Numbered from the stretch's first letter, positions 1 to 8,329 are shown. The stretch: 64,000 nucleotides of DNA from Flavobacteriales bacterium (GCA_025210295.1 JAOASC010000002.1:62001-126000); one strand, 5' to 3'. Translations and numbers: made by a program. Notes: a model not told the origin generated them from the sequence alone.

Positions 1-566
1 ATATAGTACTGTGTCGAAATGTTATCCTTTTTTAATTGCTTGTTAAAATCCCCTAGAGAAGAGTTGGCTATAGATTTTATTAATGGATTTTTGATTTTGT
101 CTCCAATTTTTATGGCGTTTAGAAAGTTTTCTTTTGCTAAATCTTCTTCTTTAGATGCAGCATAGACCTTTCCTATATTTATATACGCTGTAGCAATGGC
201 TTTTTGGTTGGCATATTCTTTAGCAATATTTAGTCCCTGATTATGGTGAATTAAGGCCTGCTTGTAATTACCTATGTTTCGGTACAATTGCCCCAGTTGG
301 TGAATGGCTTTTATTTTTTTTGTTGTATAATTAATGTTATTGCTAATCGCTATACTTGTTTTTGCATATTCAATAGCTTTATTAATATCATTAGGTTCTT
401 TAGAAGACTCGTATAACTTTGATAGTTCAAAGGTAATTTCAGCAATTCTATCTTGGGGTAGTTCCGTTTTTAGCTTTTGTTCAAGTTCGGCAATTCTTTT
501 TTTGTTTTGTCCAAAATTAACCTGAACAATGAGTAGCAAAAAAAATATTATTATTGGGCGTATCAT
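1..566 (-). CDS. TPR-repeat exported protein, N-terminal part (runs off the window)
   Basis: Reading the minus strand from ATG at 566 gives an open frame of 188 codons that leaves the window at base 1. It starts MIRPIIIFFLLLIVQVNFGQ, a signal peptide with a typical Flavobacteriia Gly-Gln cleavage region. The mature part is helical with TPR-like spacing (Ala-Tyr-Ile-Asn-Ile-Gly-Lys-Val-Tyr, and Gly-Asn-Tyr-Lys-Gln-Ala-Leu). In this phylum such N-terminal TPR arrays often precede a transmembrane helix and a histidine kinase or a LuxR-type DNA-binding domain. The C-terminal part is outside the window, so the effector cannot be named. A terminator at 623-654 separates it from the upstream gene. 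Confidence 0.75.
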   Translation of the reverse strand, partial: MIRPIIIFFLLLIVQVNFGQNKKRIAELEQKLKTELPQDRIAEITFELSKLYESSKEPNDINKAIEYAKTSIAISNNINYTTKKIKAIHQLGQLYRNIGNYKQALIHHNQGLNIAKEYANQKAIATAYINIGKVYAASKEEDLAKENFLNAIKIGDKIKNPLIKSIANSSLGDFNKQLKKDNISTQYY

Positions 567-622
567 TGTGATAAAGATGCTAAAAAAAAATGAAAATAAG
601 TAAGAAAAAAATAGTAATAACG

Positions 623-654
623 AAAAAAGGCCACTTGAAGATTCAAATGGCCTT
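623..654 (-). terminator. Rho-independent terminator
   Basis: A hairpin with arms at 629-640 and 641-652 (GGCCA-TTGAA type, one G-U pair) is followed on the minus strand by a run of T. It sits just after the stop of the phasin/LEA-like gene at 679 and before the TPR gene. Confidence 0.8.
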
Positions 655-678
655 TCTGTTACAATTAGGTGAAATTGC

Positions 679-1161
679 TTATTTCTCCTCTTTCTTTACT
701 TTAGTCACTTTATTGACAGTGTTTTCAATTTCTTCTTTCGCTGATTTAGCTTTTTGTGTAAGGTCTTCAGTTGTTGCTTTTACCTTGTTTGTAATTTCAT
801 CTTGAGCAGATTTAGCCTTTTTAGTAATGTCTTCTTTTACTGTTTTAGCCTTTTCGGTTAAATCTTCTTTTGTTGAGTTGAATTTAGAAGTTACATCATC
901 TTTAGTTTGATTCAATTTCTCTTCTAATTCTTTTAATATTGGAAATTGTTCAAATAGTTTTTCTTTATTTTTTTCAACATTAGCTTCAAAATCTTCCTTA
1001 GTTGAATCTATTGTTTTAAAGAAATCTCCAATAATGTTTTTCCCCTCATTGTCAGCTTTTTTTCCTGCCTCTACTAATGCATCAAACTTTTCTTTGATTT
1101 TTTCGTTTGATTCTGCTGTTAATCCTAATCCTGCGTATGCTAATGTTTTAATTAAATCCAT
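679..1161 (-). CDS. Phasin/LEA-like amphipathic helical protein
   Basis: 160 residues, no signal peptide, rich in Lys, Glu, Asp, Thr and Ala. The first 50 residues (MDLIKTLAYAGLGLTAESNE...) resemble the N-terminus of phasin/PhaF-like granule-associated proteins. From about residue 90 it is built of consecutive 11-12-residue repeats of the type TKEDLTEKAKT, as in LEA_4 and apolipoprotein-like helices. That pattern predicts long amphipathic helices lying on a surface or in a coiled coil. It is a single gene with its own terminator. Phasin family is the best guess from the N-terminus and composition; a stress (LEA-like) or structural role is equally possible. No polyhydroxyalkanoate synthase gene is nearby. 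Confidence 0.55.
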   Translation of the reverse strand: MDLIKTLAYAGLGLTAESNEKIKEKFDALVEAGKKADNEGKNIIGDFFKTIDSTKEDFEANVEKNKEKLFEQFPILKELEEKLNQTKDDVTSKFNSTKEDLTEKAKTVKEDITKKAKSAQDEITNKVKATTEDLTQKAKSAKEEIENTVNKVTKVKKEEK

Positions 1162-1406
1162 GGTCTGTTAAATTTTAAGTTTTTAATTGTTTGATAGGTC
1201 ATGGTCAATTATTGAACCAAAAAACTTTAATAGTTGGTGTTTGTAAGTGTTTTTTTTGTGGTTTTCTTTGTTTTTAAGGGGTTTGGGGTGTTTTTTTAAG
1301 ATTTGTAGGGTTAACTATAATTTCTGTTTAGTTTTATTGAAGTGTCTAAGTGGCAGTTTTAGAATGAACTATTTTGTAGGGTCTGGTTAAATTGACAGAT
1401 ATAGTT

Positions 1407-1414
1407 TATATTTG
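1407..1414 (+). promoter_or_regulatory. Bacteroidota -7 box (TATATTTG)
   Basis: Exact match to TAnnTTTG, 9 bases before the ATG at 1424. A start seven bases after the last G would leave a leader of about 3 nt. No well-spaced TTG (-33) is visible. The box overlaps the alternative TTG codon at 1412, which argues that translation starts at 1424. Confidence 0.5.
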
Positions 1415-1423
1415 TCAGCAGTT

Positions 1424-1966
1424 ATGGTAGATATTGGTGGAAAATACTTTATAATTACTGGAGCGCCGAGTACAGGTAAATCTTCAGTTGTCAATGAGCT
1501 GGTTCGAAGAGGGTATGTTTGCCATGATGAAATAGCTAGACAGGTTATCAAAGAAAATCAAGGTAAGAATAATAACTTGTTACCTTGGGTTGATATGTTG
1601 GCATTTAGTGATGAGGTTTACAATAGAATGTTAGCATTATTAGATACTATTGAAGACGATTCTTTTTGTTTCTTAGATCGAAGTATGGTTGATTTGATAG
1701 GCTATATGGAGTTTGCAGGAAAAGAAGCTCCAAGTAGGTATGGAGAAGGTGCTAAAGTAGCAGGGTATTCAAAACAAGTCTTTTATATGCCTTTCTGGGA
1801 GGGTATTTTTGCCAATGATGAGCAACGTAAGGAATCTGTTGAAGAAGCAATGAATATAGATAAAGCCTTAAGAAAAGCTTATACCAATCTTGGGTTTAAA
1901 CTTGTAGAAGTTCCTAAAGGAACAATTGAAGAACGGGTTGATTTTATCTTGGAGGTTTTAAAATAA
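1424..1966 (+). CDS. AAA_28-type (NadR-like) P-loop ATPase
   Basis: 180 residues from ATG 1424; a TTG four codons upstream lies inside the -7 box. The Walker A motif GAPSTGKSS is at about residues 14-22, and the hydrophobic strand FCFLDRS is a probable Walker B. The overall layout matches the small AAA_28 family of P-loop proteins related to the kinase domain of NadR. Family members are soluble and bind ATP, but the substrate is usually unknown. The gene is monocistronic by spacing (105 bp to the next gene). It is probably a nucleoside or small-molecule kinase, which is an inference from fold only. Confidence 0.65.
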   Translation: MVDIGGKYFIITGAPSTGKSSVVNELVRRGYVCHDEIARQVIKENQGKNNNLLPWVDMLAFSDEVYNRMLALLDTIEDDSFCFLDRSMVDLIGYMEFAGKEAPSRYGEGAKVAGYSKQVFYMPFWEGIFANDEQRKESVEEAMNIDKALRKAYTNLGFKLVEVPKGTIEERVDFILEVLK

Positions 1967-2071
1967 GAATTTTTAAAACTAAGGTTCTGTTTCTTAGTCT
2001 GTTGTGAGGGTTTTTATGTCGGTAAATATTAAGTTTAGTGTTGATCTAGTCTATTAAGATTCCTTTCATTT

Positions 2072-2938
2072 ATGTTAGCTTTATACAATAAAAAAAGTGA
2101 GGTGTTGGTTTCTTTTCAGGATATTTTATTGAAAAATCAAAAGTATATTTTGTTTTTTGTAGCTGCTTTATCATTGTTAGCAGCTGGTAGTGTTGTGGGT
2201 AATGAAACTGGTTGGAAAGATTTGTTGTTTTTAGGGGGAGCTACTGTTTTAGGGGTCTTTTGGGTCTATAAGGTCAATGACGTTATTGACTATGATGAGG
2301 ATTTAAAGTTTAATCTGAAACAGTTTTTTAGTAATCCACTCTATTTGCTGTATTCATTGTGTATTTTGGGACTAATAATTTTTGGAGCCCAATTAGTCAG
2401 TTGGTTTCGTTTTCAAGTGTTTGCTTTTGTAGGAATATTAGGTTTTGTATATTCATTTAACTTTAAATGGTCTAATTGTAGTTTTAGGTTAAAGAATGTT
2501 TTTTTCTTTAAAAATTTAGCAATAGGATTGGCTTGGGGAGCGTTGATACCTATAGGTAGTGGCTCTTTTGATTCTAGTATTGTTGTTCAGTTAACTATTT
2601 TGACCATCGTTCAGGTGTTTATTGGCAGTATGATAAGAGATGTTCCAGATAGAGAGAAAGATGAGAAGCAACAGGTCAAAAGTTTTCCAGTAGTATTAGG
2701 AGTGAAGAAAACCATTTGGTCAATGCATTGGTTTAATTTATTATCTTTTTCTGTTGTATTTTGGGGAGATTACACTGCTGATTTTTTTGTTATGACTACA
2801 GCTGTTGTAATTTGGCGAGCTGTAAATTTAATGATGCTAAGTAAACAGCCTTTCTCAAAATTTTGGGGACAGTTATTCAATTTGATGACTTGTGTGGTGA
2901 TTCTTTTAGTCGTTATGGTAGATAAACTATGGGTATGA
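2072..2938 (+). CDS. UbiA-family prenyltransferase
   Basis: 288 residues with 8-9 hydrophobic helices. The two Asp-rich motifs of UbiA enzymes are present: NDVIDYDED at about residues 69-77 and RDVPDREKDE at about residues 189-198. They bind Mg-diphosphate of the prenyl donor. UbiA proteins transfer a polyprenyl chain to an aromatic or other acceptor in the membrane. The acceptor cannot be read from sequence; menaquinone and heme A enzymes usually have stronger family signatures than seen here. The ATG of the next membrane protein overlaps its end by 10 bp, so the two are translationally coupled and may work together. Confidence 0.8.
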   Translation: MLALYNKKSEVLVSFQDILLKNQKYILFFVAALSLLAAGSVVGNETGWKDLLFLGGATVLGVFWVYKVNDVIDYDEDLKFNLKQFFSNPLYLLYSLCILGLIIFGAQLVSWFRFQVFAFVGILGFVYSFNFKWSNCSFRLKNVFFFKNLAIGLAWGALIPIGSGSFDSSIVVQLTILTIVQVFIGSMIRDVPDREKDEKQQVKSFPVVLGVKKTIWSMHWFNLLSFSVVFWGDYTADFFVMTTAVVIWRAVNLMMLSKQPFSKFWGQLFNLMTCVVILLVVMVDKLWV

Positions 2939-3465
2939 TAGAAAATATAAGTTTTGAATATTGGGCTTTTTTAATCTTAACTTCAGCTACCATCTTCTCC
3001 TTATTGTGGGGGTTAGATGCGGTTACTCATAAGCGTTTGGTAGAAATAGATATCACCGATAAAGAGCTTCAAACACATCGCAATATTCTAATTGCTTCTG
3101 GTTTTATGGAGTTGTCTTTAGTGATAATGTATTGGTGGGATATAGAAGTTTTGCCTTTTTTTATAGCGGCTCTAGTTGTTAGACTAACACATGAGTTTAT
3201 TGATGAGTTGCATTTTCATACTGATCGTTGTACTCCCTATGAATCAAATTTACATCTAGGAATGTGGATTACTGTTTTTATAAAAACAGTGAGTATGTTC
3301 ATTTGGGGATTTTTTACCAATTATGAGGGGATTGATCAATTGCCTTTCTTCTATTATGTATGGGGAGTTGTAGTTTTAATAGTAATGGCGTATATCAGCT
3401 TTGTAGAATGGAAAAGAGGTTTTTCCTCTTTTAAGGATGCTTTGTTGGCTATGATTCGTCACTAG
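2929..3465 (+). CDS. Unknown multi-pass membrane protein with His/Asp/Glu cluster
   Basis: 178 residues, about four transmembrane segments (roughly 12-30, 54-85, 108-128 and 140-162). Between helices lies a dense polar stretch, HEFIDELHFHTDRC near residues 93-106, which looks like a metal- or phosphate-binding site. I do not recognise the family. It overlaps the UbiA-like gene by 10 bp, which suggests the two proteins are made together. Its stop codon region also overlaps the end of the convergent RND gene by 17 bp. An internal ATG two codons later (2935) is an equally good start. A role in prenyl-lipid metabolism is inferred only from the coupling. Confidence 0.6.
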   Translation: MGMIENISFEYWAFLILTSATIFSLLWGLDAVTHKRLVEIDITDKELQTHRNILIASGFMELSLVIMYWWDIEVLPFFIAALVVRLTHEFIDELHFHTDRCTPYESNLHLGMWITVFIKTVSMFIWGFFTNYEGIDQLPFFYYVWGVVVLIVMAYISFVEWKRGFSSFKDALLAMIRH

Positions 3466-5539
3466 ATTTTTTAATGAATTTATCGATCAAGTAAGGAAGT
3501 AAAGTTAAATCGGCTAGTACTGTAAAAAAGAAGATTAACGCCGAAACAATTCCAAAGATTTGAGAGGGGATAAATCGACTAATACTAAAACATAAAAAGC
3601 CAACGATTAAGACTAAAGAAGTGGATAAGATTCCAAAGCCTAACTCGTTTTTGCTTTGCTTTAAAATAGTTTTTTGATAAATGATGTGGATGGTGTCATC
3701 GACAATTACTCCTAAACAAATAACCGATGTAATCGCAGTTAAAATATCTAAATCTAAATTCCCTAAATAAAAAATTAATGAAATAAATGAAAGAGGAATT
3801 AGGTTTACTAACAAGCTAATCAGTGTTGTTTTTAGGTCTTTGGTCAGCAATAGTATGGATAAGAAAATTAATAGAAAAGAAAAACCCAATGATCTAAAAA
3901 GTGACGTTGAGATATTTTTATTGATTTCATCCACAAGAAGAGCTTTGCTAAATAATGTATGCTCAAAGTTATGATGGTATTTTTTCAAAATTTGTTCAAT
4001 TTCTAGTGTTGATTGTTCGATTTTGTCCATGTCTTTATATCGAAGGTCAATCATGTAGGCAGTCCTGTCGGCATTTCTATAAGGGTTGTTTTTATTGGGG
4101 AATTTAATAAAGCTGCTCAGGGCTCCAAACTTCTTTTTAAAATCTGTTTGATCCTTAATGGATTTAATGTTGGCGATATATTCAATGGACTTTAAATCTT
4201 CAACAAGAGAGATAATGGAGGTTTCAGTTGTTTTTAACGATGCGGTTTTATTTTTTTTCTCCAATAAAATAGATAATGAAAGTTGAGAGTCAAAGTCGTT
4301 CAAGAGTTCATTTCTGTTTTTAAGGGCTTCAGAGTTTTTGGGAATAAATGCTGTAAAGTCTGTTTTAAAATTAAGTTGAGTAAACAATGGAGCTGCTATC
4401 AAACCAATAAGGATTAAGACATAGGAGATAGGTTTTCTGTGTTTTTTAAGTGAAATAAGTATGGAGCTAATCAGTTGCTTTTGAGGTAAAGGTTGGGGAG
4501 TTATTTTTAGTAATAAAGTTGGGGAGATGGCATAAGTAAAGATGAAGGAACAGCCAATTGAAAAGGCGATGATTAAACCAAATTCTTTAATACTTTCAGA
4601 GTCGTTAAACACAAAAGAGAAAAAGGCGAAAGTCGTTGTTAAAGAAGTAAAAAAAGAAGGGAGGATATAAGTGGTAATACTTTGTTTGATTTTTAGTTCT
4701 GAGTTTGTTAGATTGGATTGGTAATAGCCTGTGAGCAGATGAATTGAATCTGCTAGTGATAAAATTAAAACTACAGGAATAATGAGTGCTGAAATTAAGT
4801 TAATTGGGATGTCTAAAAGTGTAAAAAAGAAAATGGCTGGGATGAGTGAAATTAAGATAATGATCAAAACATACAACAAAGCCAAAAAGTCTCTGTAGAT
4901 GTAATAAATTAATAGGGAGAATAAAGTAAGAATTAATCCCGATAAAAGAATGACATCGGCAGTTAGTGTTTTTTCAATTTCCGATTCTATGTGAAAGTGG
5001 CTAACAGGTACAAGGCGTTCGATTCCTGGTTGTTTTTGTTGTATTATTTTATTGAATTGTTCCAGTTCGAAATTGTGACTAGAGTCAAGTAATACAAGCA
5101 TTAAAAAAGATTGTTGATCTCTGCTGATTAATTGGTCTACAATGGGGATGTGAGTGGATTTTTTTATAGTATTAAAAATAGAAGAGTCATTTTTAAGGTC
5201 TGTTTTAAATAAGCGCTTAGCTTGATGTAGTGAATTTACTTTTAGTCCTTTAAAAGCAGTTGTAAGTTCTTCTTCTATTTGAGATAAGGAATGGAAAATC
5301 GTTTGGGTAGAGGTGTCTTTTACCACAACTTTTACTTCAATAAAATCATTGATGTTAAAAATTTCGCCCATTTTTTTTCCTGCTTGATAGTAAGAGCTGT
5401 TTTCTAAATCAAACCCTGTAAGTTGTCCGTCTATTTTAGGGATTTTGATAAATGAAATCATTAAAGCCAAAGTCAGCAGTACCCCCCAGAAGAATGGAGT
5501 TCGATGTTGGAATAAAAAAGAAGCGATTTTATTTAACAT
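3449..5539 (-). CDS. RND-superfamily (MMPL-type) exporter
   Basis: 696 residues with the duplicated RND layout: one N-terminal membrane helix (about 14-32), a soluble loop, five helices (about 190-345), a second lone helix (about 365-385), a second soluble loop, and five more helices (about 550-690). Short MMPL-like proteins of this type move lipids or hydrophobic molecules and often work without a membrane-fusion partner. It is the last gene of a tight three-gene operon: the CYTH-domain gene ends 2 bp before its ATG. No TolC-like or adaptor gene is adjacent. The substrate is unknown; the operon context suggests an envelope polymer or lipid. Confidence 0.8.
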   Translation of the reverse strand: MLNKIASFLFQHRTPFFWGVLLTLALMISFIKIPKIDGQLTGFDLENSSYYQAGKKMGEIFNINDFIEVKVVVKDTSTQTIFHSLSQIEEELTTAFKGLKVNSLHQAKRLFKTDLKNDSSIFNTIKKSTHIPIVDQLISRDQQSFLMLVLLDSSHNFELEQFNKIIQQKQPGIERLVPVSHFHIESEIEKTLTADVILLSGLILTLFSLLIYYIYRDFLALLYVLIIILISLIPAIFFFTLLDIPINLISALIIPVVLILSLADSIHLLTGYYQSNLTNSELKIKQSITTYILPSFFTSLTTTFAFFSFVFNDSESIKEFGLIIAFSIGCSFIFTYAISPTLLLKITPQPLPQKQLISSILISLKKHRKPISYVLILIGLIAAPLFTQLNFKTDFTAFIPKNSEALKNRNELLNDFDSQLSLSILLEKKNKTASLKTTETSIISLVEDLKSIEYIANIKSIKDQTDFKKKFGALSSFIKFPNKNNPYRNADRTAYMIDLRYKDMDKIEQSTLEIEQILKKYHHNFEHTLFSKALLVDEINKNISTSLFRSLGFSFLLIFLSILLLTKDLKTTLISLLVNLIPLSFISLIFYLGNLDLDILTAITSVICLGVIVDDTIHIIYQKTILKQSKNELGFGILSTSLVLIVGFLCFSISRFIPSQIFGIVSALIFFFTVLADLTLLPYLIDKFIKKSSDES

Positions 5540-5541
5540 AA

Positions 5542-6492
5542 CTATTGGGCGCTAAAAAAAAGAAGCATTTGTCTGTATTTAGAGTTGAATTTAGGCTTTA
5601 AATCAAAAAGCGTTTTCATTTCTGATTGAAAGGTTTTAAAAATGAGGGGAGAAAGAGAAGTGTCATGGTGTTTTTGTTCAACTTCGTATTCAATAATAGT
5701 AATTTCTTGAGTTGGCTGATGGTTGATAGCGTAAAAATGGGCAATATCTAAAGAGGTTTCTAATAGCCAGTTGGCTGATGGATTTTTGATAAAGAATGAA
5801 GGTGTTTTGTCTCGTTTGATTTTATTATTAGAGATTCCAAGTTGTAAAGTGGTGGTGTGTGGTGCATATATGTGACTGCGATACCTGGTGGATGAACCAC
5901 AAGTAAATAATCTAAGGTTGCTAATAGCTTTGGATCCAACAAAAGGAAGGCTTCGTAGTTTTTGAAAAGGAGCAATGGGAGCATTCGCTTTCATTTGAAT
6001 CCATTTTTCTAGATAAAAAATGGCGTTTTTGGTTGGTTCACTTTGAGGCAGAAAAGGAGTTTGTTCAAAATGATTAAAAACGGTTTCTATTAATTCGATA
6101 ATTGGTGTTTTTTGACCATCTATATTGAGGTGATAAAAATCCAGTTCAGGTTCTTCAACTTCCATTCTAATACTGTTAAATTCATTCATTTCGTTTTTTA
6201 ACTGAAGAGAAAAAGTTGTGGTGCTTATGGAATCGTCAAAAACCCTTTTTCTAATTCTTAAGGAAAGGTTGTTTTTAAAAATTAAACTGTCAGGAGTATC
6301 TAAATAAATATCTGAATAAGTATTCTTTGAGTGATAAAAGCTATTGAGGTTTCCAATTTGAGGAGAAGAGGTGATAAACGTTTTAAATTGTTCAGCAGCG
6401 TCAATGCTAAACTTTAATTGATTTTCTGTTTGCCCATAATTAAGTGTAATAATTATGAGAAATAATATGCCGACAATAATTTTAATGACCAT
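5542..6492 (-). CDS. Exported CYTH/triphosphate-tunnel domain protein
   Basis: ATG at 6492 gives 316 residues, 11 bp overlap with the upstream gene and a good signal peptide (MVIKIIVGILFLIIITLNYG, then QTENQ). Longer starts would run deep into the upstream gene. CYTH features: ENQLK at 23-27 in the place of the ExExK signature (second Glu is Gln), YLDTPD at 63-68, SLRIRKR at 76-82, SLQLK at 95-99 and RMEVE at 109-113. These line the beta-tunnel that binds triphosphate or polyphosphate in adenylate cyclase CyaB, thiamine triphosphatase and the VTC4 polymerase. Export to the periplasm is unusual for this fold. The C-terminal half (about 150-316) is not recognised. It may bind polyphosphate or a nucleotide rather than hydrolyse it. 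Confidence 0.7.
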   Translation of the reverse strand: MVIKIIVGILFLIIITLNYGQTENQLKFSIDAAEQFKTFITSSPQIGNLNSFYHSKNTYSDIYLDTPDSLIFKNNLSLRIRKRVFDDSISTTTFSLQLKNEMNEFNSIRMEVEEPELDFYHLNIDGQKTPIIELIETVFNHFEQTPFLPQSEPTKNAIFYLEKWIQMKANAPIAPFQKLRSLPFVGSKAISNLRLFTCGSSTRYRSHIYAPHTTTLQLGISNNKIKRDKTPSFFIKNPSANWLLETSLDIAHFYAINHQPTQEITIIEYEVEQKHHDTSLSPLIFKTFQSEMKTLFDLKPKFNSKYRQMLLFFSAQ

Positions 6493-8116
6493 AATTGCGT
6501 AAACGTCCTTTTTTTCTATAAAAACTTTCCGGATTCTTTCGAGGTTTATAATCCGATAAAAGCACACCATTTTTGACAATGGTTTTTTCTTTTTTGATAA
6601 TTGTGATTGCTTTGTCAAAAACAATAGGGTGAGGGTCTGTGAGGTTAAACGCGTTCAATATTGAAGCTCTTCTGGAAGCTAGTTTATGAAAGTAAAGCGT
6701 AGCAATTGGAGTAGGCCAGTGTGCTTTTTTAATGATCATTTTTAAGTCTTGTTCGTTGAGTTGGGCTATTCGTTTAGCCATCCATAATAAATCTTCATAG
6801 GTTGCTTCTTTGTATGGTGAAAGTACAGCATTGACCTTATTGGTAAAGCTAATTTTTTGCCCCTTTTTCTTGACAGCTTCCCATGGAAGTTGATTAACCA
6901 ATCCCACTTTGAAGTCGGGAGGTAAATAGTTGTTGTAAACACCTAAACTTGTGCCTAAATCAGAAAATACAGCAGAAACTTGGTATTGATAATTACCGTT
7001 GTGTACTGTTGTGAGTAGTGTGTTTTCTTTTCTGGTGTCCCAATTTCCTATAAATTGATGGGCCAATAATGCTGCTCTTAACTCTTTTCGTTCAGTATTG
7101 AGTTCTGGTACAAAACTACCAATTCGTTTTACCCTATCCGGTCGAGCTTCAATGGCACATTTTATAAACTGAACAAATTGTTTTCCAATAAAAGGGGGTA
7201 GGTTGGGGTTGTCAACAGCCATGGCTGGGGTGACTGTTCCGTGTTGGTAGATAAAAGGAAGAAGATCAATGTTGTAAATGTCTTTTATCGCTGTTTGTAG
7301 TTCCTGTTTATTGTGAACTTCAGAAAAGTCGTCAAAGATTAATGTAAGTTTCTCTTTTTCGTAGAAATAAGGATGGTCAACATCATATCCTAATGCAGCA
7401 AAAATTCTAGAGCCTACAATATCTGTATGAATTTCATCTCCCCACTTTAACGACCATTCGTTATCTAAGTCTAAATCATAAGTGTTTACTTTAGGGGCCG
7501 ATCCGCTAAGACTAAGGCTTTTAAAAATGACAACAATGTTTTTTTGGTGTTTGATTTTTTTTTGTCTGGCTAAATAGGCAAATTGTTTATGTAGAGGTTG
7601 CGTTGAAACTGGTAAGTGCCAATAAGGCGATTCAACAATAGAATCAGTAGGAGAGGTGTAAGATGGAATCCTAACCTTTAACCTTTGTTTACTAGTGAAA
7701 GTATTGAAAACCATTTTTATTTTTTCGCTTAACCTAACTTTGGGGTGTGCTTTATTTTTGGTTTTATGTATTAGGGAGTGTTTAAATAATAATAATTCAC
7801 TTAAAATTTCTTCTTGATCAGTATTATGTGCAGTAGAATTGAAATAGTCGTATTCTATTTTTTCACTTAAGTGTTTGATGTGTCGTATAAAAGCTTTCTT
7901 TCTTTTAGGAAGTGTATCTCCTTTGTAAGTTTGGATGTTAGCATCAGTAAGAAAGTTGGTTAATTGTCTGACTTTTTCTATGTTGAGATAGTTGTTGTCA
8001 TAAAACTGTTGAATGTTAACGTTCGTGTAGGGTAGAATAGTGCCTCTTTCTATCTGCGCATAATTGATGTACGCCAAGAGAATGGAGATAAAAAAGAAAG
8101 ATCTTTTAAGAAGCAT
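6482..8116 (-). CDS. Exported protein with protein-kinase-like motifs
   Basis: 544 residues with a signal peptide (MLLKRSFFFISILLAYINYA). No family is recognised by name, but the order of motifs is that of a HipA/Fam20-like kinase fold. There is a beta3-type Lys in WSLKWGDE (K224), with a Glu and helix following (EIHTDIVGSRIFAALGYD). Next is a catalytic-loop-like GNWDTRKEN (D360, R362, N365), then a metal-binding SDLG (D386) about 25 residues later. Such secreted kinases phosphorylate proteins or sugars outside the cytosol. It is the first gene of the operon with the CYTH and RND genes. A terminator and tRNA-Phe lie upstream, so its promoter must lie between 8117 and about 8155. The kinase assignment is my inference. 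Confidence 0.55.
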   Translation of the reverse strand: MLLKRSFFFISILLAYINYAQIERGTILPYTNVNIQQFYDNNYLNIEKVRQLTNFLTDANIQTYKGDTLPKRKKAFIRHIKHLSEKIEYDYFNSTAHNTDQEEILSELLLFKHSLIHKTKNKAHPKVRLSEKIKMVFNTFTSKQRLKVRIPSYTSPTDSIVESPYWHLPVSTQPLHKQFAYLARQKKIKHQKNIVVIFKSLSLSGSAPKVNTYDLDLDNEWSLKWGDEIHTDIVGSRIFAALGYDVDHPYFYEKEKLTLIFDDFSEVHNKQELQTAIKDIYNIDLLPFIYQHGTVTPAMAVDNPNLPPFIGKQFVQFIKCAIEARPDRVKRIGSFVPELNTERKELRAALLAHQFIGNWDTRKENTLLTTVHNGNYQYQVSAVFSDLGTSLGVYNNYLPPDFKVGLVNQLPWEAVKKKGQKISFTNKVNAVLSPYKEATYEDLLWMAKRIAQLNEQDLKMIIKKAHWPTPIATLYFHKLASRRASILNAFNLTDPHPIVFDKAITIIKKEKTIVKNGVLLSDYKPRKNPESFYRKKGRLRNYGH

Positions 8117-8155
8117 ATAAGCTAAGGTAATAAGTTTTAGAAAGGATTAAAAACA

Positions 8156-8188
8156 AAAAAGGCTTTACATGATGTAAAGCCTTTTTGT
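8156..8188 (-). terminator. Terminator downstream of tRNA-Phe
   Basis: Long perfect hairpin with arms at 8159-8170 and 8171-8183 (AGGCTTTACAT pairing), with A and T runs on both sides, so it can work in both directions. On the minus strand it ends the tRNA-Phe transcript ahead of the 8116-3449 operon. Confidence 0.85.
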
Positions 8189-8193
8189 TAGTG

Positions 8194-8266
8194 TGGTACC
8201 TCCAGGGATCGAACCAGGGACACCAGGATTTTCAGTCCTGTGCTCTACCAACTGAGCTAAGGTACC
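8194..8266 (-). tRNA. tRNA-Phe (GAA)
   Basis: Minus-strand cloverleaf of 73 nt: acceptor GGTACCT pairs with AGGTACC, discriminator A at 8194, D-arm AGCTCAGTTGGTAGAGC, anticodon loop CTGAAAA giving GAA, and T-arm with GGTTCGATCC. CCA is not encoded. Confidence 0.95.
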
Positions 8267-8329
8267 AACCTTATTGGTCGGCAAAGATAATAACTTTATT
8301 TCTTTCTCCAAACAATTTTTAAAAAAATA

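Noticed and set aside
590..805. 71-residue plus-strand frame
   Set aside because: Antisense to the end of the phasin/LEA-like gene and its terminator; no own signals.
5542..6624. Long start for the CYTH protein at 6624
   Set aside because: It would overlap the upstream gene by 143 bp and place the signal peptide internally; ATG 6492 is better.
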